DNA of 64,000 nucleotides from Mesorhizobium jarvisii (GTDB lineage Bacteria; Pseudomonadota; Alphaproteobacteria; Rhizobiales; Rhizobiaceae). Positions 1 to 7,515 of this stretch are shown here, in pieces (position 1 is the first letter of the stretch; the number at the start of each line of letters is the position of its first letter). The notes beneath the pieces are model-generated. The model worked only from the letters and a program-made list of their open reading frames with translations. It searched no databases and was not told the DNA's origin. The translations under genes were made by a program, and so were the position numbers. The DNA is taken from the NCBI RefSeq assembly GCF_003601985.1, contig NZ_QZXA01000006.1, forward strand, positions 1-64,000. The letters run 5' to 3'.

Positions 1-575
1 CCTCCCTCCCATCCCGCGACAGACGCTCCTCCCGCGCAATCCTGTTCGCGGCCGCGACTCTCGCGGCCATGGCCGTTGCCAGTGGCGGCGCGCATGGCGA
101 GGATGTCGTTCGCCAGGTTCTGCCCGGAGCGCAGCCCGCGGTGGCGCCGCAGCAACTGGCGCGGGAGAAGGCGCCCGACCAGAGCGAGATCGAGCGCTTC
201 TGCTCCAACATCGCCGACGCCGCCCGCGACCGCCGCTATGCCTTGCAGGCCGAGGAATTGAAGCAGCTGCAGGCCGGCATCGACGAGCGCATGAAAGCGC
301 TGGACGCAAAGAAAGCCGAATACGAGACCTGGCTGAAGCGGCGTGAAGTGTTCCTGGCCCGGGCCGAGGACGGCGTCGTGAAGATCTATGCCGGCATGAA
401 GCCCGATGCGGCGGCCGAACGCCTGGCGATTGTCAACGCCGACCTGGCCGCGGCCATCCTGATGAAGCTCGATTCACGCAAGGCTGGCGTCATTCTCAAC
501 GAAATGGACCAGAAGGCGGCGGCGACGCTCACCGGCATCATGGCCAGCGCAGCCCGAAGGGTAGATCCGTCATGA
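1..575 (+). CDS. motE: MotE-family flagellar protein, 5' end outside window
   Basis: The reading frame is open from the first bases of the window, so the start lies upstream. The first visible residues form a hydrophobic Ala-rich stretch ending near AVASGGAHG, which looks like the end of a signal peptide. A charged coiled-coil middle (LKQLQAGIDERMKALDAKK) follows, then a C-terminal MgtE_N/MotE-type segment (KPDAAAERLAIVNADLAAAI). In rhizobia MotE is a periplasmic chaperone for the motor protein MotC and is encoded just before flgH, as here. The stop overlaps the flgH start by 4 bp, so the two are probably translationally coupled. An ATG at 69 is internal to the signal sequence and unlikely to be the true start. 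Confidence 0.8.
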   Translation, partial: SLPSRDRRSSRAILFAAATLAAMAVASGGAHGEDVVRQVLPGAQPAVAPQQLAREKAPDQSEIERFCSNIADAARDRRYALQAEELKQLQAGIDERMKALDAKKAEYETWLKRREVFLARAEDGVVKIYAGMKPDAAAERLAIVNADLAAAILMKLDSRKAGVILNEMDQKAAATLTGIMASAARRVDPS

Positions 576-1279
576 TCCTCAGAACGCTCATCCTGTGCGC
601 GGTGGCAGCGCTGTCCGGCTGCGGCACCAACCTCAGGGAAGTCGGCAAGGAACCGTCGCTGTCGCCGGTCGGCTCGGGCATCGACGGCGGCAACACGTCT
701 TCCCTGTATAAATACCCCGAGCCACCTCGGGCACCGGTGAAGAAGTTCTCGCTGTGGGACGATCGCCAGAGCCGCCTCTTCACCGATCCCCGGGCGCTCT
801 CGCAGGGCGACATCCTGACCGTCAAGATCAAGATCAACGACCGCGCCAATTTCAAGAACCAGAACGACAGAAGCCGCACCGCCAACCGCAAGCTCGGCTT
901 CGACCTCAGCGCGCAATGGGATAAGTGGAGCACCGCCGGCAAGGGTGCTGGCACGCTCAACTCCGCCACGGACACGACGGCCGATGGCGAGATCAAGCGA
1001 TCGGAAACGCTTGAACTCAATGTCGCGGCGATCGTCACCGATGTCTTGCCGAACGGCAATCTGATGATCACGGGGTCGCAGGAAGTGCGCGTCAACGCCG
1101 AGCTCAGGGTGCTGACCATCGCCGGCATTGTGCGGCCGGCCGATATCGGCGCCGAGAACACGATCCCCTACGAACGCATCGCCGAGGCGCGCATTTCTTA
1201 TGGCGGGCGCGGCCGCATCACCGAGATCCAGCAGCCGGCCTATGGCCAGCAGGTTCTCGACCAGGTTCTTCCGTTCTAG
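572..1279 (+). CDS. flgH: Flagellar L-ring protein FlgH
   Basis: 235 aa, the usual size for FlgH, which forms the outer-membrane L ring around the flagellar rod. The N terminus is a lipoprotein signal with lipobox LSGC (Cys about residue 17). The body carries FlgH hallmarks: SLWDDRQSRLFTDPRA, GDILTVKIKINDRANF, a middle segment with SETLELNVAAIVTDVLPNGN, and the GSQEVRVNAELRVLTIAGIV stretch ahead of the C-terminal strand. The ATG overlaps the motE stop by 4 bp. Next in the same direction is fliL after 20 bp. Confidence 0.95.
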   Translation: MILRTLILCAVAALSGCGTNLREVGKEPSLSPVGSGIDGGNTSSLYKYPEPPRAPVKKFSLWDDRQSRLFTDPRALSQGDILTVKIKINDRANFKNQNDRSRTANRKLGFDLSAQWDKWSTAGKGAGTLNSATDTTADGEIKRSETLELNVAAIVTDVLPNGNLMITGSQEVRVNAELRVLTIAGIVRPADIGAENTIPYERIAEARISYGGRGRITEIQQPAYGQQVLDQVLPF

Positions 1280-1299
1280 GGATTGGAAAACAAAGCGCC

Positions 1300-1794
1300 G
1301 TGGCCAATGTCGAACAACTCCAGCCTCGCAAGGGTCCATCCCTTGTGGTTCAGGGCGCCATGCTGCTGGTGGTGACGGTCGCAGCCATCGGCATGGGCTG
1401 GATGTCCGGCGGCTATCTCAAGGGTGCCGGCGCACCATCATCGGTGCCGGCTGCACCTGAAAATGAGGGCAAGATCGCCGAACCCGCTGCCGCGCAACAG
1501 CCTGGCACGGGACTGACGCTTGTCGCGCTGGCGCCGATCACCACCAATATCGCCTCCCCCGCCGACACCTGGATCAGGATGGAAGTATCCGTGGTCTACG
1601 ACGCGCCGCAGCCGCCGGCGATGACGGAGGACATCCATCAGGACCTTCTGGCCTTCGTGCGCACGCTGAAGATGCATCAGGTCGAGGGCGCCAGCGGTTA
1701 CCAGCACCTGAAAGCCGATATCGAGGAACGTGCCTCGATCCGCAGCCAGGGGCACGCCAAACAGGTTCTCATCAGGACATTGCTGCTCGAATGA
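1300..1794 (+). CDS. fliL: Flagellar basal body-associated protein FliL
   Basis: 164 aa starting at GTG. One N-terminal transmembrane helix (about residues 17-38, LVVQGAMLLVVTVAAIGMGW) is followed by a low-complexity Ala/Pro linker and a periplasmic FliL domain (LAPITTNIASPADTWIRMEV, then DLLAFVRTLKMHQVEG and the C-terminal KQVLIRTLLLE). FliL sits around the stator and supports torque generation. It overlaps fliP by 4 bp, the standard rhizobial flgH-fliL-fliP order. Confidence 0.92.
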   Translation: MANVEQLQPRKGPSLVVQGAMLLVVTVAAIGMGWMSGGYLKGAGAPSSVPAAPENEGKIAEPAAAQQPGTGLTLVALAPITTNIASPADTWIRMEVSVVYDAPQPPAMTEDIHQDLLAFVRTLKMHQVEGASGYQHLKADIEERASIRSQGHAKQVLIRTLLLE

Positions 1795-2522
1795 AGAAGT
1801 TCCTTCTCGCCGCGGCGCTGATCGGCGCCGCCACCTCCGTCGCGGCGGCGCAACAGCTGGACCTGGGCGGCATCGGCAAGGCCGACGGCACCACCGTCGG
1901 CTACATCATCCAGATGTTCGGCTTGCTGACGGTGCTGTCGGTAGCGCCCGGGCTGCTGATCATGGTGACGAGCTTCACCCGTTTCGTCATCGCCTTCTCG
2001 ATCCTGCGCGCCGGCATCGGCCTGCAGTCGACGCCAGCGAACCTGATCCTCATTTCACTGTCGCTGTTCATGACCTTCTATGTCATGGCGCCGACCTTCG
2101 ATCAGGCCTGGAACACCGGCGTCAAGCCGTTGATGGACAACCAGATCAGCCAGACCGAGGCCTTCGAGAAGATTTCGGATCCGTTCCGCACCTTCATGCT
2201 GCACAATGTGCGCGACAAGGATTTCGACCTTTTCGCCGACCTCGCCCGCGAGCGCGGCCAGGTCGTTGCCAAGGAGACGGTCGACCTGCGCATCCTGGTG
2301 CCCGCCTTCATGATCTCCGAGATCCGCCGCGGCTTCGAGATCGGCTTCCTGATCGTGCTGCCATTCCTGGTCATCGACCTGATCGTCGCCACCATCACCA
2401 TGGCGATGGGCATGATGATGCTGCCCCCCACTGTGGTGTCGCTGCCGTTCAAGATCCTGTTCTTCGTCCTGATCGATGGCTGGAACCTGCTCGTCGGCAG
2501 CCTGGTGCGCTCCTTCACCTGA
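1791..2522 (+). CDS. fliP: Flagellar export gate protein FliP
   Basis: 243 aa. The N terminus is a cleavable signal peptide (MKKFLLAAALIGAATSVAAAQQ), as known for FliP. The core shows the family sequence: LLTVLSVAPGLLIMVTSFTR, the FVIAFSILRAGIGLQSTPAN segment, FMISEIRRGFEIGFLIVLPF and the C-terminal hydrophobic pair ending MAMGMMMLPPTVVSLPFKIL. FliP forms the export-gate pentamer with FliQ (18155) and FliR (33147), which here lie far downstream. Start overlaps fliL stop. Confidence 0.96.
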   Translation: MKKFLLAAALIGAATSVAAAQQLDLGGIGKADGTTVGYIIQMFGLLTVLSVAPGLLIMVTSFTRFVIAFSILRAGIGLQSTPANLILISLSLFMTFYVMAPTFDQAWNTGVKPLMDNQISQTEAFEKISDPFRTFMLHNVRDKDFDLFADLARERGQVVAKETVDLRILVPAFMISEIRRGFEIGFLIVLPFLVIDLIVATITMAMGMMMLPPTVVSLPFKILFFVLIDGWNLLVGSLVRSFT

Positions 2523-2708
2523 CGTCACGATCCCGGCCCGAAGCCGCGTCCGCCGACGGTACCGGGCAGTGCGCCGGACATCGTCGTTTTCTTCTCGAAT
2601 TATTTTCGATTAACCGTCCGATTTAGCCCTTTGGTAGGAACTCGCCGCCATAGTCGCTCGCAGATGGCGGGTGATCTCTCGACGATCATTGGCATGATGC
2701 CGCTCCGT

Positions 2709-2729
2709 CATACCGGAAAAGCCGGTATG
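2709..2729 (+). promoter_or_regulatory. Hairpin in the leader of flagellin 1
   Basis: CATACCGG (2709-2716), loop AAAAG, then CCGGTATG (2722-2729): a perfect 8-bp stem ending 37 bp before the flagellin ATG and followed by an A-rich run. It lies between the hairpin-free AT-rich upstream region (2590-2650) and the start codon, so it should be in the 5' UTR. FlbT is known in Caulobacter to act on the flagellin 5' UTR, so this may be its target; that link is inferred. Confidence 0.5.
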
Positions 2730-2766
2730 TCAAAAAAACACCTGTAAAAACAAGGTACGAGTAGCC

Positions 2767-3759
2767 ATGGCCAGTATCATGACGAACAGCGCTGCATTGA
2801 CGGCGCTGCAGAGCCTTAACGCCACCCAAAAGAGCCTCGACACCACCCAGTCCCGCATCTCCACGGGCTATCGTGTCTCCCAGGCTTCGGACAACGCCGC
2901 CTACTGGTCGATCGCGACCACGATGCGCTCCGACAACCAGGCCATGTCCACCGTTTCGGACTCGCTCGGCCTCGGCGCCTCCAAGGTTGACACCGCCTAC
3001 ACCGGCATGAGCAGCGCGATCACCACCATCAACGCGATCCAGCAGAAGCTGACCGCGTCCTACGGTCAGACCGACGCCGCCAAGGAAAAGACCCAGGTCG
3101 AAATTGCCGCTCTTCAGGCACAGCTGAAGGGTTACGCCGACTCCGCCACCTTCTCCGGCACCAACATGCTGTCGGTGAACAGCGGCGCGACGGCCACCAC
3201 CGCCGCTGACGTCAAGGTCGTTTCGGCTTTCAACCGCACCTCCGCTGGCGCGGTTTCGATCTCGACGATCGACGTCAACGTGGAAAGCATCAAGCTGTAT
3301 GAAGCCGGCACCGCTGCTACGTCGAAGGGCATCCTGGACGCCAATCGTCTCGGCGTCTCTGGCGCCGAGACTGCCACGGCTTCGGCTCCGACGCTGGGCG
3401 CTGCGGCTGCGGCCACCGATACCTATTCGGTCGCCAGCCTGGCCATCTTCTCTGGTACCACGGCCGCCAGCGACAGTCAGATCTCGCAGATGATGACCGT
3501 TGTCGACGCCGCGCTCAAGGATATGACGACCGCCGCCACCAAGCTCGGCGCCGCCAAGAGCTCGATCGACCTGCAGAAGACCTTCACGCAGAGCCTGATG
3601 GACTCCATCGACCGCGGTGTCGGCCAGCTCGTCGATGCCGACATGAACAAGGAATCGACCCGCCTCCAGGCGCTGCAGGTCCAGCAGCAGCTCGGCGTCC
3701 AGGCGCTGTCGATCGCCAACGGCTCGTCGCAGTCGATCCTGTCGCTCTTCCGCGGCTGA
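2767..3759 (+). CDS. fla: Flagellin 1
   Basis: 330 aa. The N-terminal D0/D1 region (ASIMTNSAALTALQSLNATQ, then SRISTGYRVSQASDNAAYWS) and the C-terminal D1/D0 region (SSIDLQKTFTQSLMDSIDRG through NGSSQSILSLFRG) are classical short rhizobial flagellin ends. The central part (about residues 130-235) is variable, surface-exposed and Ala/Thr-rich. No signal peptide, as expected for a type III export substrate. It has its own leader hairpin and a strong terminator, so it is probably expressed as a single abundant mRNA. Flagellin 2 follows and shares nearly identical ends but a different centre. Confidence 0.97.
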   Translation: MASIMTNSAALTALQSLNATQKSLDTTQSRISTGYRVSQASDNAAYWSIATTMRSDNQAMSTVSDSLGLGASKVDTAYTGMSSAITTINAIQQKLTASYGQTDAAKEKTQVEIAALQAQLKGYADSATFSGTNMLSVNSGATATTAADVKVVSAFNRTSAGAVSISTIDVNVESIKLYEAGTAATSKGILDANRLGVSGAETATASAPTLGAAAAATDTYSVASLAIFSGTTAASDSQISQMMTVVDAALKDMTTAATKLGAAKSSIDLQKTFTQSLMDSIDRGVGQLVDADMNKESTRLQALQVQQQLGVQALSIANGSSQSILSLFRG

Positions 3760-3789
3760 TCGCTCTAGCAGCAGACCAAACCAGGCAAA

Positions 3790-3820
3790 CGGGCCGCGCC
3801 AAAAGCGCGGCCCGTTTTGC
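3790..3820 (+). terminator. Rho-independent terminator after flagellin 1
   Basis: CGGGCCGCGC (3790-3799), loop CAAAA, GCGCGGCCCG (3805-3814), then TTTTGCGTTT. A 10-bp GC stem followed by T's, 30 bp after the flagellin stop. Almost the same hairpin follows flagellin 2. Confidence 0.92.
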
Positions 3821-3872
3821 GTTTGCTCCAGCCCCGCACAACCCTCGTCTCTTAACCGTCGAAAGCGGGCCT

Positions 3873-3888
3873 TTAACAGGCCGTTAAC
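3873..3888. promoter_or_regulatory. CtrA-type box upstream of flagellin 2
   Basis: TTAA (3873-3876), 7 bp, TTAAC (3884-3888) matches the full CtrA consensus TTAA-N7-TTAAC. It lies about 150 bp before the TTG start of flagellin 2, in a stretch with several more TTAAC half sites (about 3852-3910). CtrA controls flagellar genes in many alphaproteobacteria; whether it binds here is inferred. Confidence 0.45.
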
Positions 3889-3993
3889 CATAACGCGTTA
3901 GTCATGGTTAACCATAGCTTACAACGGATTGGCGAATCGGCCCGGTCGGGGCGACGGCAATCGACGGGCGGGCCACCGGCTCGCGAGGGCAAT

Positions 3994-4017
3994 GCCGGTT
4001 TTTTGAGAAAGACCGGC
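3994..4017 (+). promoter_or_regulatory. Hairpin in the leader of flagellin 2
   Basis: GCCGGT (3994-3999) pairs with ACCGGC (4012-4017). The stem extends inward by one G-U and three A-U pairs, leaving a TGAG loop. It ends just before the Shine-Dalgarno AAGGAG (about 4026-4031). Like the flagellin 1 hairpin it has a CCGGT/ACCGG stem, which suggests a shared post-transcriptional control element. Confidence 0.5.
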
Positions 4018-4039
4018 CTGGGAAAAAGGAGCGAGTTTC

Positions 4040-5110
4040 TTGGCGAGCATCATGACAAACGCTGCGGCGTTGACCGCACTTCAAAGCCTCAACGCCACCA
4101 ACAAATCGCTTGAGCATACACAGTCGCGAATCTCGACGGGCTACAGGGTCTCCGAGGCCTCCGACAACGCCGCCTACTGGTCGATCGCCACGACGATGCG
4201 TTCGGACAACCAGGCGCTGTCGACGGTGCAGGATGCGCTCGGCCTCGGCGCCTCGAAGGTCGACACCGCCTACACCGGCATGAACAATGTCCTGACGTCG
4301 ATCGGCCAGCTCAAGACCAAGCTGCTTTCCACCGTCGGCCAGACGGATGCCGCAAAGGCAAAGACGCAGACGGAAATCACCACGCTCCAGGCGCAGATGA
4401 AGTCCTTTGCCGATGCCGCCACCTTCTCGGGTTCGAATTTCCTTTCGGTGACATCGACGCAGGTCGCAGCCCCCAATGACGGCGTCCAACCCGACGCCAA
4501 AATCGTCGCGTCCTTCAATCGCTCCTCCTCCGGCGCCATCTCGCTCGGAACGATCGACATCAATGTCGAGAGCACGAAACTGTTCGACAGCGGTCTTTCC
4601 ACCGCCGTCAAGAACCAGGGCACGCTCGACCGCAAGACTTCCGTATACGCGACAGCGGCCGCCCAGAACCTGTACGACACCGCCTACGCGGCTGCGATCG
4701 CCGGCGGTGGCACGGACATCGCCGCCAACACCGCTGGCCAGACGGCCGCGGGCGCGGTGGTCCCCAGGATCGACAACGTTTCCGCCTTCAATCTCGACAT
4801 CACGGCAGCAGGCGTGACCGACGACATCATCACCCAGATGATCGGCAAGATCGACAAGGTCATGAGCCAGCTGACCGACCAGGCCACCATCCTTGGCGCC
4901 GCCAAGAGCTCCATCGACCTGCAGAAAACCTTCACGCAGAGCCTGATGGACTCCATCGACCGCGGCGTCGGCCAGCTCGTCGATGCCGACATGAACAAGG
5001 AATCGACCCGCCTGCAGGCCCTGCAGGTGCAGCAGCAGCTCGGCATCCAGTCGCTGTCGATCGCCAACAGCTCCTCGCAGTCGATCCTGTCGCTGTTCAA
5101 GAACGGCTGA
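4040..5110 (+). CDS. fla: Flagellin 2 (TTG start)
   Basis: 356 aa. The start is TTG at 4040: the residues that follow (ASIMTNAAALTALQSLNATN) align with the ATG start of flagellin 1, and a good AAGGAG ribosome-binding site precedes it. The D0/D1 ends are nearly the same as flagellin 1 (SRISTGYRVSEASDNAAYWS; SSIDLQKTFTQSLMDSIDRG; SSSQSILSLFKNG), while the centre (about residues 135-255) is longer and different. Tandem duplication with divergence of the exposed domain is the likely origin; complex filaments of several flagellins are typical of rhizobia. The rare start codon may lower its translation relative to flagellin 1. Confidence 0.96.
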   Translation: MASIMTNAAALTALQSLNATNKSLEHTQSRISTGYRVSEASDNAAYWSIATTMRSDNQALSTVQDALGLGASKVDTAYTGMNNVLTSIGQLKTKLLSTVGQTDAAKAKTQTEITTLQAQMKSFADAATFSGSNFLSVTSTQVAAPNDGVQPDAKIVASFNRSSSGAISLGTIDINVESTKLFDSGLSTAVKNQGTLDRKTSVYATAAAQNLYDTAYAAAIAGGGTDIAANTAGQTAAGAVVPRIDNVSAFNLDITAAGVTDDIITQMIGKIDKVMSQLTDQATILGAAKSSIDLQKTFTQSLMDSIDRGVGQLVDADMNKESTRLQALQVQQQLGIQSLSIANSSSQSILSLFKNG

Positions 5111-5148
5111 TCCGGCCGTAGCTGGCAGACACTGCTCCCTCCAATTCA

Positions 5149-5184
5149 CGGGCCGCGCCGCAAGCGCGGCCCGATTTCATTTTC
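5149..5184 (+). terminator. Rho-independent terminator after flagellin 2
   Basis: CGGGCCGCGC (5149-5158), loop CGCAA, GCGCGGCCCG (5164-5173), then ATTTCATTTTC. The stem is identical in sequence to the one after flagellin 1, so the terminator was duplicated with the gene. Confidence 0.88.
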
Positions 5185-5241
5185 GCACAAGCTTCGAGGG
5201 TTAGTGTTCCGGCGGACAATCATGCTGGGAGTCGCTCTATC

Positions 5242-6891
5242 GTGCCGGAACAGATCCAGAGCATCATCTCGAATCTCCGTGGTTTTGGTGTGAAGCGCCT
5301 CGCCATGCTGGCGGGCATCGCCGTTCTGGTGATGGGCGTCATCGGCATCGCCTCGGTCTACCTCAACCGCCCGGCCTACGACACGCTCTATGTCGGGCTC
5401 GACCGCTCCGACGTGAACCAGATCGGCCTGGTGCTGGGCGAGGCGGGCATCGGCTTCGACGTCGGCGCCGACGGAACCTCGGTTCTGGTGCCGGCCGGCA
5501 CCACGGCGCAGGCGCGCATGCTGCTTGCCGAAAAGGGTCTGCCGACCAGCGCCAATGCCGGCTACGAGCTGTTCGATAATGTCGGTGCGATGGGCCTGAC
5601 CTCGTTCATGCAGCAGATCACCCGCGTGCGTGCGCTGGAAGGCGAGATCGCCCGCACCATCCAGTCCATATCAGGCATCAAGGCGGCTCGCGTCCACATT
5701 GTCATGTCCGAGCGCGCCAACTTCCGCCGCGACGAACAGCAGCCCTCGGCATCGGTGGTCATCCGCTATGCCGGCATCGACGCAGAGAAAAGCGCCCAGT
5801 CGATCCGCCATCTCGTCGCCGCCGCCGTGCCTGGCCTGTCGGCCGACAAGGTGACGGTGCTCGATTCCAACGGCAATCTGCTGGCCGCCGGCGATGATCC
5901 CTCCAACACCAGTGCGGCGCGCACACTCGGCGTCGAGCAGACGGTCGAGGCGCAGATCGGCGACAACATCCGCCGCGCGCTGGCGCCATATCTCGGCCCT
6001 GACAATTTCCGCGCCAGCGTCAAGGCCGAGGTCAACACCGACACCCGCCAGACGGAAGAAACCATTTTCGATCCGAATTCGCGTGTCGAGCGCTCGGTGC
6101 AGTCGGTGCGCGCCAATGAGAACAGCAATCAGAAGCAGGCTTCGACCCCGGCGAGCGTCGAACAGAACCTGCCGGAGACCCAGGCGGCCAGCACCGAGGG
6201 TCCGCAAACGACCTCGGCGAACGACCGCAAGGAAGAGATCACCAATTACGAGATCAACTCCAAGAAGATTGCCACCGTCTCCAACGGCTACACCGTCACC
6301 AAGATGTCGATCGCCGTCGTCGTCAACCAGGACCGGCTGAAGGCGATCCTGGGCAAGGACGCGACCCCGGAGCAGATCGCCAAGCGCGTCGCCGAGATCC
6401 AGAAGATGGTGACGTCGGCCACCGGCCTCGACGACAAGCGTGGCGACGTCATCGACGTCTCGGCGGTCGAATTCATCGACGGGCTCGACGGCGAAGCGAT
6501 CCCGCAGGCTGGAATGCTGGATTCCATCGGCCAGCACGCCGGCACGCTGATCAACGCGGGCGCTTTCATCGTCGTGGTGTTCCTGGTGGCCTTCTTCGGT
6601 CTGCGGCCGATGGCGGCAGCGCTGACGGCAAAAGCGGCGCCCGCTTTGTCGGGCCCGAACTTCGATGAAGTCCAGCGGTCGCTGCCGACACCCGAGGCGG
6701 CTGCTTCCGCCGATGCGGGTGCCGCCATCGGCGCCTTGCCTAGCTCGCGGCCGGGCACCAATCCACTCGATGATCTTCGCCAGAAGATCAGGCCGGCGCC
6801 GCAGGAGCGGCTTGCCCGCATGGTCGATCTTAACGAGGAGCGCACAGCGCAGATCCTGCGCAAATGGGCGGCCCAGGAAGTCGCGGCGTAA
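5242..6891 (+). CDS. fliF: Flagellar MS-ring protein FliF
   Basis: 549 aa from a GTG start. It has an N-terminal membrane helix (LAMLAGIAVLVMGVIGIASV), the YscJ/FliF ring-building domains (RPAYDTLYVGLDRSDVNQIG; LEGEIARTIQSISGIKAARV; VHIVMSERANFRRDEQQPSA), a second helix near residues 435-455 (LINAGAFIVVVFLVAFFGLR), and a C-terminal cytoplasmic tail (LNEERTAQILRKWAAQE) that binds FliG. FliF builds the inner-membrane MS ring, the first structure assembled. In Sinorhizobium fliF heads the motor operon near visNR and flhB; here it lies between the flagellins and motB. Confidence 0.96.
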   Translation: MPEQIQSIISNLRGFGVKRLAMLAGIAVLVMGVIGIASVYLNRPAYDTLYVGLDRSDVNQIGLVLGEAGIGFDVGADGTSVLVPAGTTAQARMLLAEKGLPTSANAGYELFDNVGAMGLTSFMQQITRVRALEGEIARTIQSISGIKAARVHIVMSERANFRRDEQQPSASVVIRYAGIDAEKSAQSIRHLVAAAVPGLSADKVTVLDSNGNLLAAGDDPSNTSAARTLGVEQTVEAQIGDNIRRALAPYLGPDNFRASVKAEVNTDTRQTEETIFDPNSRVERSVQSVRANENSNQKQASTPASVEQNLPETQAASTEGPQTTSANDRKEEITNYEINSKKIATVSNGYTVTKMSIAVVVNQDRLKAILGKDATPEQIAKRVAEIQKMVTSATGLDDKRGDVIDVSAVEFIDGLDGEAIPQAGMLDSIGQHAGTLINAGAFIVVVFLVAFFGLRPMAAALTAKAAPALSGPNFDEVQRSLPTPEAAASADAGAAIGALPSSRPGTNPLDDLRQKIRPAPQERLARMVDLNEERTAQILRKWAAQEVAA

Positions 6892-6894
6892 ACC

Positions 6895-7515
6895 ATGGCC
6901 TCCGCAGCCCTTTTCGATCTTCTCCCTGATTTCGGTACGCGCACGCCGCGCGTCAGCCAGCCCCAGGCCGCATCCGAGCACAGGCCGGAAGCATCCGCAC
7001 CGCAGGCCGATATCGGCACGCTGATCGCCGAGGCGGTTGCCCAGGCGGAGGCAACGCTGGCGGAACGGCTTGTCGCTGCCAATGACGCGGCGCTGGAAGC
7101 GGAGCGCCAGGCGCACGCCGAGGAAGCGAGGGTTTTCCTCGAAAGCTTCGGCGGCGATATCGGCAAGGCGGTCTCGCTGCGCATCGACGCCATGGAGGCA
7201 CGCGTAACGGATCTTGTCACCGCCACGGTCGCCCGCATCATCGGCGCCATTGTCAGCGACGATCTGCAGAAGCGCTCGCTTGAAGCGCTCGACGGCGCGG
7301 TTCGCGAAGCCGTCGGCGATGGCGAAGCGGTGCGCATCGCCGTCCGCGGGCCACTGTCGCTGTTCGAAACGCTGAAGGCATCTCTTGGACCACGCGCTGC
7401 AAATCTCGACTTCGTCGAGGCGCCAGGTTTCGACCTGACCGTGACCATTGACGAGGCCGTGTTCGAGACACGCATGGCCGAATGGTCGACAACCCTTTCC
7501 GAGGTCTTGTCATGA
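6895..7515 (+). CDS. fliH: FliH-like flagellar export stator protein
   Basis: 206 aa, starting 3 bp after the fliF stop and ending in a 4-bp ATGA overlap with motB. An Ala/Glu-rich amphipathic N-terminal half (AEAVAQAEATLAERLVAAND) precedes a globular C-terminal part (RIDAMEARVTDLVTATVARI through FVEAPGFDLTVTIDEAVFET) resembling the FliH/YscL/V-ATPase E-subunit fold. FliH links the FliI ATPase to the export apparatus. Rhizobial versions are divergent and often annotated as hypothetical, so the name rests on weak similarity plus position next to fliF. Confidence 0.65.
   Translation: MASAALFDLLPDFGTRTPRVSQPQAASEHRPEASAPQADIGTLIAEAVAQAEATLAERLVAANDAALEAERQAHAEEARVFLESFGGDIGKAVSLRIDAMEARVTDLVTATVARIIGAIVSDDLQKRSLEALDGAVREAVGDGEAVRIAVRGPLSLFETLKASLGPRAANLDFVEAPGFDLTVTIDEAVFETRMAEWSTTLSEVLS

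Noticed and set aside
2686..5149. Long open frames on the minus strand opposite both flagellins (2686-3891 and 3908-5149)
   Set aside because: They mirror highly conserved flagellin codons in a GC-rich genome and give low-complexity Arg/Gly/Val-rich products with no recognised family.
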